DNA from: Actinomycetota bacterium
Lineage (GTDB): Bacteria; Actinomycetota; Actinomycetes; S36-B12; UBA5976
Length of the DNA: 12,494 bases
Assembly: GCA_016870945.1 (NCBI GenBank)
Contig: VGAH01000023.1
Coordinates: 1-12,494, forward strand
Direction of reading: 5' to 3'
Shown here: positions 1 through 8,132 of the stretch, piece after piece
How positions within the stretch are numbered: position 1 is the first letter of the stretch
Layout of the letters: each line of letters starts with the position of its first letter
The notes under the pieces: model-generated
The model's input: only the letters and a program-made list of their open reading frames with translations
The model's database searches: none
What the model was told of the DNA's origin: nothing
Translations under genes and position numbers: made by a program

Positions 1-75
1 CAAGAAAGCATGGTGAACCGTCTGGGTCTCGAGAGATCGACTCAACGGGCCAGTGACATGTTCTTGTCCGATTAG
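1..75 (+). CDS. C-terminal tail of an upstream gene (partial, unidentified)
   Basis: Frame 1 is open from the left edge to a TAG at 73-75 and encodes 24 residues ending in MFLSD; the other two forward frames close earlier. The tail is polar, with no membrane segment or recognisable motif. It lies on the same strand as the glycan genes and ends 51 bases before the next start, so it is probably the end of another gene of that cluster, for example an epimerase or glycosyltransferase. That is inferred from position only. So short an open frame could also be chance. Confidence 0.4.
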   Translation, partial: QESMVNRLGLERSTQRASDMFLSD

Positions 76-92
76 TTCACTAAAAGATGCCG

Positions 93-112
93 GTCGATAT
101 CGACGGTAAAGT
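93..112 (+). promoter_or_regulatory. Palindromic possible operator overlapping a possible -10 region
   Basis: GTCGATATCGAC at 93-104 is a perfect 12-base palindrome in the only gap before the dehydrogenase gene. TAAAGT at 107-112 fits an actinobacterial TANNNT -10 box and lies 14 bases before the GTG start. No convincing -35 box is visible. A dimeric repressor bound here would block such a promoter, but this role is inferred; the palindrome itself is directly seen. Confidence 0.3.
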
Positions 113-126
113 GCCAAAGTCATTCT

Positions 127-1335
127 GTGAGCGTATCTACGTCTAAGCCCAAGCGAGGTGCGAGCGTGCGCGTTGGTGTTGTGGGCGGCTGTGGGCATGT
201 CGGGTTGCCGCTGGGTATTGCGCTAGCCAACGCGGGGGCCGAGACGGTGGCGATAGATACGAATCAATCGAGTGTCGATTCGGTTAACGCTGGCCAGATT
301 CCATTTATGGAGCGCGACGGCGCGAGTCACCTTGCCAAGGCTTTGAGCTCCCGCAAATTTCGTGCGACCACCGACCCAGCCGTTCTGAAGGAATGTGACG
401 CGGTGGTTCTCGTCATCGGCACGCCAGTCGACGAGCACTCCAACCCGGATCCAGACGCTGTGATTCGAGTCCTGTCTTCATTTGAACCCCACCTTCGCTC
501 GGGGCAATTGTTGGTCCTGCGGTCAACGGTGTTTCCCGGAGTTACTAGTCGAATTGAGAAGTGGGTGGCAGAGCATGAGCTGGCTATCGAAGTGAGCTTT
601 TGCCCTGAACGAATCGCAGAAGGCCATGCATTTGAGGAATTAACTTCGTTACCACAATTGATAGGGACGAGGTCTGATGCTGCATGGGAAAGGTCAAGGG
701 AACTCTTTTCTCTTCTTACCTCGAACACAGTGAGGTTGTTGCCTGAAGAGGCAGAATTGGTAAAGCTTTTTACGAATTCATGGCGCTATTTGAAGTTCGC
801 GGCTGCAAATCAGTTCTACATGATGGCCAACGATTTAGGTGTGGACTTCGATCGCGTTCATGCTGCGATGACTAAGGACTACCCACGGGCCGCAGATGTG
901 CCGCGGGCCGGGTTAGCTGCGGGCCCTTGTCTGTTGAAAGACACCATGCAACTTGATTCCTTGACCGGGGGATCTTTTCTTTTGGGTCAGTCTGCGATGA
1001 AGGTAAATGAATCAATGCCTGACTATCTAGTTAGAGCAGCTCGTCAAACTTTTCCGCTCTCTGAAATGACTGTAGGTATTCTCGGGATGGCCTTCAAGGC
1101 AGACATTGATGATCCACGGGACAGCCTTAGCTACAAACTGCGTAAGTTATTGAGATTTGAGGCAAAGAACGTTTTGGCAAGTGACCCTTATGTAGAAGAC
1201 TCGCGCCTGATAGACCAGGCTGAACTACTTAGAGAATCCGATTTGATATTTATTGGTGCACCTCATACCGCGTATCGCGAATTGACTTTTGTGCAGCCGG
1301 TGATAGATATCTGGGGCTTATTACATGTCAAGTAG
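127..1335 (+). CDS. Nucleotide-sugar dehydrogenase (UDP-glucose / UDP-ManNAc dehydrogenase family)
   Basis: This cytosolic enzyme should oxidise C6 of a UDP-hexose to a uronic acid in two NAD-dependent steps, supplying an acidic sugar for a surface glycan. The N-terminal Rossmann motif is VGVVGGCGHVG (16-26), followed by GTP at 99-101, the CPER motif (159-162) and ELVKL (210-214). The catalytic cysteine is Cys268 in GPCLLKD (266-272), with Lys271. The C-terminal UDP-binding domain has GMAFKADIDDPRDS (320-333). CPER, GPCLxKD and the DDPRDS block resemble WecC-type UDP-ManNAc dehydrogenases more than UDP-glucose dehydrogenases, but the substrate cannot be fixed by eye. At 402 residues it is normal to slightly short for the family. 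The GTG start has no clear ribosome-binding site; a possible -10 only 14 bases upstream hints at a very short leader. Confidence 0.9.
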   Translation: MSVSTSKPKRGASVRVGVVGGCGHVGLPLGIALANAGAETVAIDTNQSSVDSVNAGQIPFMERDGASHLAKALSSRKFRATTDPAVLKECDAVVLVIGTPVDEHSNPDPDAVIRVLSSFEPHLRSGQLLVLRSTVFPGVTSRIEKWVAEHELAIEVSFCPERIAEGHAFEELTSLPQLIGTRSDAAWERSRELFSLLTSNTVRLLPEEAELVKLFTNSWRYLKFAAANQFYMMANDLGVDFDRVHAAMTKDYPRAADVPRAGLAAGPCLLKDTMQLDSLTGGSFLLGQSAMKVNESMPDYLVRAARQTFPLSEMTVGILGMAFKADIDDPRDSLSYKLRKLLRFEAKNVLASDPYVEDSRLIDQAELLRESDLIFIGAPHTAYRELTFVQPVIDIWGLLHVK

Positions 1336-1379
1336 AACACGTAAGGTTCGGCCCTCTTTGTTCGCGGCGAGTTGATCTA

Positions 1380-2150
1380 GTGCCACGTGTCTCTGTTGTA
1401 ATCCCCGCTAAGAACGAGGATTCGAATATTGACCCGGTGTTGCGTCGAATTAGTGAGGACGTAACTCTTGATTTTGAATGCTTGATAGTTGTCGATGATG
1501 AAAAGGATTCAACCGCAACTTTCTTAGACGAAAACTGGGGTAACGACGGACGATTTCGTATTGTGGTAAATCACGGTGAACGAGGCCCGAGTTGGGCGAT
1601 TCGCGCTGGAATCGATTCTGCTCAATCGCCCGTAGTTGTTGTAACCATGGCCGACGGCAGCGACGACCCGCGGGCAATTGATTTACTCACAAAATTAGTT
1701 GAACGGGGCGTCGTGGTTGCAGCTGCGTCGCGCTACATGCCGGGCGGCCAGCAGGTAGGGGCCTCGGGTCTCAAGGGCCGAATGTCTCGTTGGGCAGGTA
1801 AGTCGCTGGCTGCTTTTGCAAAAGTTGGCACTAAGGACGCTACCAATTCATTTAAGGCCTACGACGTGTCATTTGTTCGAGAAGTGGGAATTGAGAGCAG
1901 GCATGGCTTTGAGATAGGCCTTGAGCTAACGGCTAAAGCGCATCGTTTAGGAAAGCCCGTGGCAGAAATCCCGACGATTTGGTTGGAAAGAGATGTAGGC
2001 AAGTCGAACTTCAAACTAAAAGAGTGGCTGCCTCACTACTTGGCTTGGTACGCATTGGCATTTGGACGCCCGTTAGAGCCAGCAGAGCTTGCCAAACAAA
2101 CAGCAAAATGGCAGCGCCGTAAGTCTCGATTCGTGAAGGATTCCTCGTGA
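1380..2150 (+). CDS. Family 2 glycosyltransferase, dolichol-phosphate mannosyltransferase-like
   Basis: This is a GT-A fold enzyme that should transfer a sugar from a nucleotide donor, perhaps to a polyprenyl phosphate. It opens with the GT2 strand VSVVIPAKNE (4-13). VVDDEKDST (37-45) is the nucleotide-binding Asp region, and MADGSDDP (90-97) is the metal-binding block in place of the more usual D-A-D. GFEIGLEL (around 176-183) and the KSNFKLKEWLPHYL region near the end match DPM1-type enzymes. No membrane helix follows the catalytic domain, so it is probably cytosolic or peripheral, as in soluble DPM1 forms. The GTG start at 1380 places the GT2 strand at the N-terminus as expected. It begins 44 bases after the dehydrogenase gene, and its stop overlaps the next start as GTGA, implying translational coupling. 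Acceptor and sugar are unknown. Confidence 0.85.
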   Translation: MPRVSVVIPAKNEDSNIDPVLRRISEDVTLDFECLIVVDDEKDSTATFLDENWGNDGRFRIVVNHGERGPSWAIRAGIDSAQSPVVVVTMADGSDDPRAIDLLTKLVERGVVVAAASRYMPGGQQVGASGLKGRMSRWAGKSLAAFAKVGTKDATNSFKAYDVSFVREVGIESRHGFEIGLELTAKAHRLGKPVAEIPTIWLERDVGKSNFKLKEWLPHYLAWYALAFGRPLEPAELAKQTAKWQRRKSRFVKDSS

Positions 2151-3172
2151 AGCGCGTTGTCATCACGGGTGCGAGCGGCTTCATTGGTGGCTATGTCGTA
2201 GAAGCATTGCTTGAGGCTGGCTATCACGTTTTAGGAATAGACAACTTCAGCAAGTACGGCCCTGTCAGCCACTCCTACGACTCGCATCCGAATTATCAGT
2301 TTCTCGAAGGTGATTGTTGTGATGTCAATTTCATGGTTAACACTCTTGACGGGGCAAATCACTTAATTGCGGGGGCCGCGATGATTGGTGGGATCCCCTA
2401 TTTTCATACATACGCTTACGACCTACTAGCAACCAATGAACGAATAATTGCCTCGACATGTGATGCGGCCATTAAGGCTTTTCAGTCGGGCAGCCTCGAG
2501 AAGGTCACTTATATGTCGTCGTCAATGGTTTTTGAATCGACTAATCGATGGCCCTCAGTCGAAGGCGACGAGCTGGCCGTACCGCCGCCGGCCTCGTCCT
2601 ATGGATTTCAAAAACTCGCAGTGGAGTATTTCGCTCGCTCTGCGCATTTGCAGCACCAGATCCCGTACACCATCTTGCGGCCATTCAATTGTGTAGGAAT
2701 TGGTGAGAGGCGTGCGCTAGGTGACGTGGAGGTCAAGTCAGGAAATGTGACATTGGCGATGAGTCATGTTGTTCCTGATTTGGTTCAAAAGGTTCTTAAA
2801 GGTCAGAATCCCCTGAGGATTCTTGGTGATGGTCAGCAGGTGCGTTGCTATACCTACGGCGGCGACCTAGCTCGAGGAATTGTGTTGTCGTTAGATCACT
2901 CCGGTGCGCTAAACGAGGACTTCAATCTTTCAACTGCCACACCCACAACGGTTATCGAGTTAGCCGAATTGATCTGGAAGAAAGTCCACGGAAGTGAAAG
3001 TGAACTTGAGGTCGAATTTGAAGATCCATTTACCTACGATGTTCAAAAGCGAATACCAAGTGTCGAGAAGGCTGAGCGAGTGCTTGGTTTCACTGCCACA
3101 ACGCCTTTGACGGTCGTCTTGGACGAAGTAATTCCCTGGGTGCGGGAAGCAATCGCTGATGGAACGATCTAA
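2147..3172 (+). CDS. NAD-dependent epimerase/dehydratase (extended SDR)
   Basis: This predicted cytosolic nucleotide-sugar epimerase or dehydratase has the SDR Rossmann motif TGASGFIGG (7-15), an acidic residue after strand 2 (Asp32), a serine cluster SSS (124-126) and the catalytic Tyr152-Lys156 pair in YGFQK. RPFNCVGIGE (178-187) and GDGQQVRCYTYGGD (227-240) are the substrate-side motifs of GalE/RmlB-like extended SDRs. Its 341 residues are typical. The GTG start lies inside the stop of the preceding glycosyltransferase (GTGA, 4-base overlap), and its own end overlaps the next gene by 14 bases, so it is almost certainly in the same operon. UDP-glucose 4-epimerase, a dehydratase or a decarboxylase acting after the upstream dehydrogenase are all possible; the sequence does not choose among them. 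Confidence 0.85.
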   Translation: MKRVVITGASGFIGGYVVEALLEAGYHVLGIDNFSKYGPVSHSYDSHPNYQFLEGDCCDVNFMVNTLDGANHLIAGAAMIGGIPYFHTYAYDLLATNERIIASTCDAAIKAFQSGSLEKVTYMSSSMVFESTNRWPSVEGDELAVPPPASSYGFQKLAVEYFARSAHLQHQIPYTILRPFNCVGIGERRALGDVEVKSGNVTLAMSHVVPDLVQKVLKGQNPLRILGDGQQVRCYTYGGDLARGIVLSLDHSGALNEDFNLSTATPTTVIELAELIWKKVHGSESELEVEFEDPFTYDVQKRIPSVEKAERVLGFTATTPLTVVLDEVIPWVREAIADGTI

Positions 3173-5120
3173 GGGGGTTTGGCTAGCCGCTGGTGTAGTT
3201 CTGGTTGGCGCCGGCTTGGCTGGCATTGATCATCGGTTTGGCGCTGTTTTGGTATTGGCAGCTTTACTGGCTGGTTGGATTTGGAATCCCCTGCAAGGCC
3301 CCGCTTGGGAGAGATTCGCGGGGGTCTTAGTTCTACAAATGGCGCTGTTGGTTCCGCTTGGGCTGTTTGGCAGGTGGCTGACATGGCCACTCATTTGGAT
3401 GGCTTTGGTCTTGCTGCTGGGCGGTGTTGTTGTTTTTGGTGTCGCCGTAGGTCTTGGTAGCGGTTCGGCGGCGCAGGTAAATCAGTTGGACTCTTGGTGG
3501 GTAACTCGCGTTGGCCAACTCGGCGTCGTCGCTTTGCCCACGCTGGCCGTCGGCTTGCCCTATCTCACTCGAGACATCGCAGGTCATCTTTGGTTGTTTA
3601 GTCGCGGGTTCGATAACAGCGCGCATTTCAATGTCACGAGCGCGATCGCAAAAACGGGGGCTTGGCCGTGGGGTGAAAGGTTCGCTGATGTTTCTGGCCA
3701 ACTGATTTTTGCGCCAGCTTTACCTCAGCAGATTTGGGCGTTTACTGCTCGCGTCCTTTCTCTTGGTGGTTTGCCACCAGGTGATCTCTTGGTTACAGGT
3801 TTTGCGTTTGGGCAGGTCGCCGCTTATGCCTTGCTTGCATTTTCGGTACTACTGGTGTTTCGACAGTTGTTGGTCTTTGTTGCTTCGCAACGGGCTCAAC
3901 TTGTTGGCTTGGGGTTGTTAATTGTGCTACTGACCTTCAGCTCAACCTTTAGTTTGATTACAAGTGGGTTCGGTAACTATGCGACCGGAATCGCCGGTGT
4001 GCTTTTTGCTTTAACAGGTGGCCTAATGCTTTGGCAAGAACAGAGGGCGCTTTCTTTGTCGCTGGTTGTTGGCGGTGCGGTGGTAGCCGGTGCCTCTTAC
4101 GCACCACTGACGCTAATTGGGCTTGCCATTGCGGTGCTTGCTGTTTTGCGCCTGGGCAACCGCAATCACTGGTTGCTTTACGCAATTGTCGGGGCAGCGG
4201 CCTTGATGGGCGTTTTGTTGTTTTCATCGAATTTCTATCCTCTAGAAGCACTTGCTGAGACTGGTGGAATTGTTGCCATCCCAGTGTTTTCTATCGGCCT
4301 ATTGCTAGTTGGGTCCCTGGCATTTTTGATTTTTGCCTACAGGTCGAACAAAAAACCAAAAGAAAGAATTAACAATCTAATTTGGTTCTCGAGCGTCAGT
4401 CTGGGGGTCGCAACCTTTATAACCGGGGGCGCCGCGCTGTATTCAATCGCGCAAGTAGGAAGCGTGTCTTACTACGCAATCAAGTTTGAATACCTGTTAC
4501 TGGTTTTGCTATTGCCGTTTTTTGTAGCCGGAGCAACGTGGGTTTTCTCGAAATTTCAATTCACCAACTGGATATTCGTGCCCGCATCACTAGTTGTGTT
4601 GTTGATTGCGGGCAACCTATTCGGCTACTCGTTACCAGTTGGTCAGCGTGCTTTCTTGGCAACCGGGTTACCGCCTAACTACATCTCGCCCGGTCTGGGG
4701 TGGCTGCAGCTAGCTGACGACCCCCATAGCTACCCAGGATTCCCAGGCAACCTGATAGCGAAGGCTGGACAGCTGCCAGCAGAAGGTGTTGTGGTCGTCT
4801 GGAATCCACCTGATTTGGCAGAAACCCAAGAACGCGACGCCCAGGTGTATGCCAACAGCATGCGCTACACGGGTAACACTTGGGTCTGGTCACTTGCAGA
4901 TATGTTGTTAGGAACCGAATGGGGGGACGAGGCTTTGGAGCAGCTTTGGAACTGGCGCTGGTCAAATTGGACGAAGTCGGTCACCATCTATGTTCCAGAC
5001 GATGCTGAGGCGCAGCGCATTCGAGATCGTCTGCCAGAGTTCGTTACCAATGTTGAGGGTGGTATCGCCGGATGCGTTGCAGAACGAACATGCTTGACTG
5101 AGATAAGAGTTCTTGGTTAG
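3159..5120 (+). CDS. Large multi-spanning membrane protein, possible GT-C glycosyltransferase
   Basis: I do not recognise this as a named family. The 653 residues begin with two close hydrophobic helices and carry roughly a dozen membrane segments up to about residue 510. A polar C-terminal part of about 140 residues follows, rich in Trp, with two cysteines (639 and 645) that could form a disulfide if extracytoplasmic. FDNSAHF (151-157), in the first long loop, puts an Asp and a His where many GT-C glycosyltransferases hold catalytic acidic residues. Together with the neighbouring lipid-carrier GT2 genes this suggests a transferase using polyprenyl-phosphate sugars outside the membrane. A polymerase or flippase-like protein is an alternative. 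The ATG at 3159 overlaps the SDR gene by 14 bases. The gene is followed at 5137 by tRNA-Pro with no visible terminator between. Confidence 0.8.
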   Translation: MERSKGVWLAAGVVLVGAGLAGIDHRFGAVLVLAALLAGWIWNPLQGPAWERFAGVLVLQMALLVPLGLFGRWLTWPLIWMALVLLLGGVVVFGVAVGLGSGSAAQVNQLDSWWVTRVGQLGVVALPTLAVGLPYLTRDIAGHLWLFSRGFDNSAHFNVTSAIAKTGAWPWGERFADVSGQLIFAPALPQQIWAFTARVLSLGGLPPGDLLVTGFAFGQVAAYALLAFSVLLVFRQLLVFVASQRAQLVGLGLLIVLLTFSSTFSLITSGFGNYATGIAGVLFALTGGLMLWQEQRALSLSLVVGGAVVAGASYAPLTLIGLAIAVLAVLRLGNRNHWLLYAIVGAAALMGVLLFSSNFYPLEALAETGGIVAIPVFSIGLLLVGSLAFLIFAYRSNKKPKERINNLIWFSSVSLGVATFITGGAALYSIAQVGSVSYYAIKFEYLLLVLLLPFFVAGATWVFSKFQFTNWIFVPASLVVLLIAGNLFGYSLPVGQRAFLATGLPPNYISPGLGWLQLADDPHSYPGFPGNLIAKAGQLPAEGVVVVWNPPDLAETQERDAQVYANSMRYTGNTWVWSLADMLLGTEWGDEALEQLWNWRWSNWTKSVTIYVPDDAEAQRIRDRLPEFVTNVEGGIAGCVAERTCLTEIRVLG

Positions 5121-5136
5121 CGGGATGTGGTTTAGG

Positions 5137-5210
<74 letters not shown>

Positions 5211-5228
5211 CTGCGTAAAGGGCAGTAG

Positions 5229-6203
5229 TTGAGTAGCGATTCAATCGAGGTCAGCGTTGTTATTCCCGTTTACCGGGGGGCAGCGACCCTCGATGCGCTC
5301 GTTACCGAGATCGCGCCAATGGTTGCGGGCACGGCAACACCGATAGGACGCAAATTTCGCGTTGGCGAGGTAATACTCGTTTGGGACAACGGCCCCGACG
5401 AATCAGATCGCCTCATTCGCGACCTTGCAGCCAAGCATGACTGGGTTCGCCCCGTTTGGCTATCAAAAAACTTCGGTCAGCACGCCGCCACCCTCGCCGG
5501 AATTGCCACATCGGGCGGTAAATGGATCATTACCTTGGACGAGGACGGTCAGCACGACCCAGAGGACATCGGCAGACTTCTCGACACCGCCTACCGAGAC
5601 CGCGCGCAACTTGTTTATGCCGAAGCGACGAACAAGGCCCCACACTCGTTCTTTAGAAACCTAAGCTCGGCTTGGGCCCGCTGGGTCTTCACCCATGTGT
5701 TGACAGACGGGAACTTCTCGACATTTTCAAGTTACCGCTGCGCGCTGGGCGAAGTTGCCAGAAGTGTCGCTGCGTTTACCGGCCCAGGTGTGTACTTAGA
5801 CGTTGCTCTTTCATGGGTCGTGGCGCGATGCGCGGTATGCCCCGTCCAACTTCGTGCTGAGGGGCGCCCACCGAGGGGTTATTCGTATTCAAGATTGACC
5901 GGCCATTTCGGCAGACTCGTCATTTCTTCTGGCACAAAACCTTTACGCGTTGTTGGCTTGCTCGGAATTTTTGCCGCAATCGTTGGCTTGGCGCTCGCGG
6001 TGTACGTGATTGTCGGCCGTTTCAACGATGAAGTTGCTGTAGCGGGGTGGACTTCAGTGACGGTAGCCGTTCTGGTAATCGGTGGCGCAATTTTGTTTAC
6101 CCTCGGTGTTATCGCCGAATACTTGGGTGTTTCGGTCAAAATGGCGATGGGCACGCCTCTTTATTCACTAACTAGTGACCCGGCCAAAGTTTTTGATGAA
6201 TGA
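5229..6203 (+). CDS. Polyprenyl-phosphate glycosyltransferase (GtrB/ArnC-like GT2 with two C-terminal helices)
   Basis: This predicted inner-membrane enzyme should load a sugar from a nucleotide donor onto undecaprenyl or decaprenyl phosphate. A GT-A domain begins with VSVVIPVYRG (8-17). LSKNFGQHAATLAGI (78-92) is a hallmark of the GtrB/ArnC/DPM branch, and TLDEDGQHDPEDI (102-114) contains the metal-binding acidic residues. Basic and aromatic residues around 213-222 match the stretch before the membrane anchor. Two hydrophobic helices follow (about 239-262 and 274-298). One oddity is WDNG (52-55) in place of the usual DDGS, which replaces the second Asp. The start is TTG at 5229; no ATG or GTG suits the conserved N-terminus, and AAAGGG at 5217-5222 is a plausible ribosome-binding site. 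The gene starts 18 bases after tRNA-Pro. Lipid-linked product for the upstream GT-C-like protein is an inference. Confidence 0.88.
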   Translation: MSSDSIEVSVVIPVYRGAATLDALVTEIAPMVAGTATPIGRKFRVGEVILVWDNGPDESDRLIRDLAAKHDWVRPVWLSKNFGQHAATLAGIATSGGKWIITLDEDGQHDPEDIGRLLDTAYRDRAQLVYAEATNKAPHSFFRNLSSAWARWVFTHVLTDGNFSTFSSYRCALGEVARSVAAFTGPGVYLDVALSWVVARCAVCPVQLRAEGRPPRGYSYSRLTGHFGRLVISSGTKPLRVVGLLGIFAAIVGLALAVYVIVGRFNDEVAVAGWTSVTVAVLVIGGAILFTLGVIAEYLGVSVKMAMGTPLYSLTSDPAKVFDE

Positions 6204-7143
6204 GCAAATGGCTTTGGGTTCAAGCAACTACGTCATGTGGGTGGTTGGCCGCGGCTTAATCGGCTCACCCATACATTCGGCTGCAGAGCACGCGTTCTCT
6301 TCGTCGAAAATAAATTGGCAAGCAGCAAGCCTCAATGATCAATTCCAGTCGGACGCACAACGGTTTCGTGAATTCGCAGGTGACCGGCCTTGGGCAGTCG
6401 TCTGGTCAGCTGGACGAGGTGTCGTCGGCACGTCAGCCACTGAGCTCGCAAACGAAAGTCAAGCCTTGATGGCATTCTTAACTGCTATTGCAAAACACAA
6501 GTCATCTGGCCGCGGTTTGGTCGTAGGAATTTCTTCAGCGGGGGCCATCTACGCAAAAAGCACCAACCCGCCATTTGATGAAGAAACAGAGCCTGCACCT
6601 GCTTCCGATTACGGCGAAGCAAAACTTGAGCAAGAACAAATAATTGCTTCGAACGCCAAGAACCTCGGTGCCAGTTCGCTCATCTTGCGAACAGCAAATG
6701 TTTACGGCTGCGGACAAGATATGCAAAAAGCACAAGGCCTTATCTCACACCTTTGTCGAACCGCGACAACGCGACAGTCAACGAATTTGTACGTTTCCCC
6801 GGACACGATGCGCCACTACATCTACAACCTTGATTTGGCTCAGCTGGTACATGGGGCAATTTCGCGCACCTTAGGCAAATCAAGCCCAGACCACATCGTG
6901 AAAATCGCTGCAACCGATCAATCAGTAACAGTTGGTGAGTTGGTGAGCTTGGTTCAGAGGGTCAGCAAGGTGCCAATGCGTGTTGGCTTCGGTAGCGACT
7001 CGCGCGCATCGGCGCAGGCCCGCGACTTGCGACTGCGTTCACGCGTCTGGCCTGAACTTGACGACTGCCTTGACAGCCCTTTAGTTGTCGGTGTGAAGAA
7101 TGTTCTCGATTCATTTCGCTTCCCTGCAGCCCTCGCCGCTTAA
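6196..7143 (+). CDS. NAD-dependent epimerase/dehydratase family protein (SDR)
   Basis: This is a cytosolic SDR-type enzyme expected to modify a nucleotide sugar. Counting from the ATG at 6196, the Rossmann motif is VGRGLIGS (17-24), less canonical than in the upstream SDR. ISSAGAIY (112-119) gives the active-site serines, and Tyr139 with Lys143 form the catalytic pair in YGEAK. RTANVYG (165-171) and RHYIYNLDLA (206-215) match the substrate part of extended SDRs. The frame is also open from a GTG at 6175, but the later ATG overlaps the preceding gene by only 8 bases and suits the family N-terminus better; ATG 6208 is a further option. At about 315 residues it is near the usual size. The overlap implies coupling with the upstream glycosyltransferase. 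Epimerase, reductase or dehydratase cannot be separated by eye. Confidence 0.8.
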   Translation: MNEQMALGSSNYVMWVVGRGLIGSPIHSAAEHAFSSSKINWQAASLNDQFQSDAQRFREFAGDRPWAVVWSAGRGVVGTSATELANESQALMAFLTAIAKHKSSGRGLVVGISSAGAIYAKSTNPPFDEETEPAPASDYGEAKLEQEQIIASNAKNLGASSLILRTANVYGCGQDMQKAQGLISHLCRTATTRQSTNLYVSPDTMRHYIYNLDLAQLVHGAISRTLGKSSPDHIVKIAATDQSVTVGELVSLVQRVSKVPMRVGFGSDSRASAQARDLRLRSRVWPELDDCLDSPLVVGVKNVLDSFRFPAALAA

Positions 7144-7156
7144 GCACTAGAAGCAA

Positions 7157-7999
7157 ATGCGGGTCACCGTCTGTATTCCGGCGTATCAATCTGCGGGCTT
7201 CTTAAGCGAGACTCTTAAGTCACTCCAAGATCAAACCTTCACCGATTGGCAGTGTCACGTAGTTGACGATGCTTCGAAAGACTTAACGATCGCCGTTGCC
7301 GAGCGGTTTGCCTCTGCTGACTCGCGTTTCCAGGTGCGCCAGAACCCCACTCGTCTCGGTGCTGCCGGAAATTGGAACGAATCCATCAAGGGCGTCGATA
7401 CCGAATACGTAAAACTGCTTTGCTCTGACGACGTTTTGGCACCAACCGCATTGGCCCGTGGCGTCGAGGCCCTCGATCGCAACGCTCGGGCAACTTATGC
7501 AGCAGGCAAACGCGACGTGATTGACGACGAAGGACGAATTCTTTGGCGAGGACGGGGTCTTTGGCGCCACGCGAAATCTGTCACCGGGGCAGAGGCGATG
7601 AGGCGGTTCGTGCGCACCGGTGTGAACTTTTTTGGCGAACCATCGTTTGGGCTTTACCGCACTACTGCTCTGCAAAAGGCCGGAGGCTTTGACCCGACCT
7701 GGAGCTATTTGATCGATGTGGCTTCGTATCGCGACGTTCTGCAGCAGGGCGACTTTGTGCCTGTAAACGAGACCCTCGGCGCTTTTCGTGTGAGAAATTC
7801 GTCATGGAGTGCATATCTCGTGGGTAAACAAGCAGAAGAAACTCGCGCCATGGTTCGAAATGTTGGCGAACAACCATGGGTGCACGCCTCAAAATCAGAT
7901 GTCGCGTTGGGGGAAATGCGTGCAAGTGCGAATGCGCTCGGTCGCCGTCCATTCTTTTTGTTTGCTGAAGCGATGGCAACGCGAAAAACCAAAGGCTGA
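7157..7999 (+). CDS. Family 2 glycosyltransferase (soluble, GT-A fold)
   Basis: This predicted cytosolic glycosyltransferase should extend a glycan chain from an NDP-sugar. It opens with VTVCIPAYQSAGFL (3-16), followed by SLQDQTFTDWQ (22-32), a typical GT2 block. VDDASKD (36-42) is the nucleotide-binding motif and CSDD (89-92) supplies the DxD-like metal site. NPTRLGAAGNWN (63-74) also fits bacterial O-antigen-type GT2 proteins. GGFDPTWSYLIDVASY (176-191) covers the acceptor-side acidic region, which has Asp187 where ED is common. The 280 residues show no membrane helix. The ATG lies 13 bases after the preceding stop, so this is likely the last gene of the glycan operon; the next gene is tRNA-Ser. 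Donor and acceptor are unknown. Confidence 0.88.
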   Translation: MRVTVCIPAYQSAGFLSETLKSLQDQTFTDWQCHVVDDASKDLTIAVAERFASADSRFQVRQNPTRLGAAGNWNESIKGVDTEYVKLLCSDDVLAPTALARGVEALDRNARATYAAGKRDVIDDEGRILWRGRGLWRHAKSVTGAEAMRRFVRTGVNFFGEPSFGLYRTTALQKAGGFDPTWSYLIDVASYRDVLQQGDFVPVNETLGAFRVRNSSWSAYLVGKQAEETRAMVRNVGEQPWVHASKSDVALGEMRASANALGRRPFFLFAEAMATRKTKG

Positions 8000-8022
8000 A
8001 GTAACCGCGCGAAGTTAGTTCT

Positions 8023-8028
8023 TAGACT
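8023..8028 (+). promoter_or_regulatory. Possible -10 box of tRNA-Ser(GGA)
   Basis: TAGACT fits the actinobacterial TANNNT pattern and ends 7 bases before the tRNA 5' end, which would start transcription almost at the mature end. No good -35 box is visible at the usual distance, so support is weak. Confidence 0.25.
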
Positions 8029-8035
8029 CGTCGGC

Positions 8036-8120
8036 GGAGGATTCGCCTAGTGGCCTATGGCGCGCGCTTGGAAAGCGCGTTGGGAGCAATCCCTCGCGGG
8101 TTCAAATCCCGCATCCTCCG
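8036..8120 (+). tRNA. tRNA-Ser (anticodon GGA)
   Basis: The acceptor stem is GGAGGAT (8036-8042) with ATCCTCC (8113-8119), and the discriminator is G8120, the serine-type base. The anticodon stem CGCGC/GCGCG holds loop TTGGAAA, giving GGA at 8070-8072, which reads TCC and TCT. The long variable arm GGGA-GCAA-TCCC (8082-8093) is the class II feature recognised by SerRS. The T-arm is GCGGG-TTCAAAT-CCCGC. CCA is not encoded. It is convergent with the next tRNA gene. Confidence 0.96.
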
Positions 8121-8132
8121 CGGGTTGCAATT

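Noticed and set aside
6175..6195. GTG at 6175 as the start of the second SDR
   Set aside because: It would give a 29-base overlap and a non-conserved N-terminal extension; ATG 6196 is closer to the Rossmann motif and to the preceding stop. It cannot be fully excluded.
7283..7992. Several open frames of 75-130 codons on the - strand under the last glycosyltransferase
   Set aside because: All lie within a well-supported GT2 gene on the other strand and show low-complexity, Arg/Ser/Pro-rich translations typical of antisense frames.
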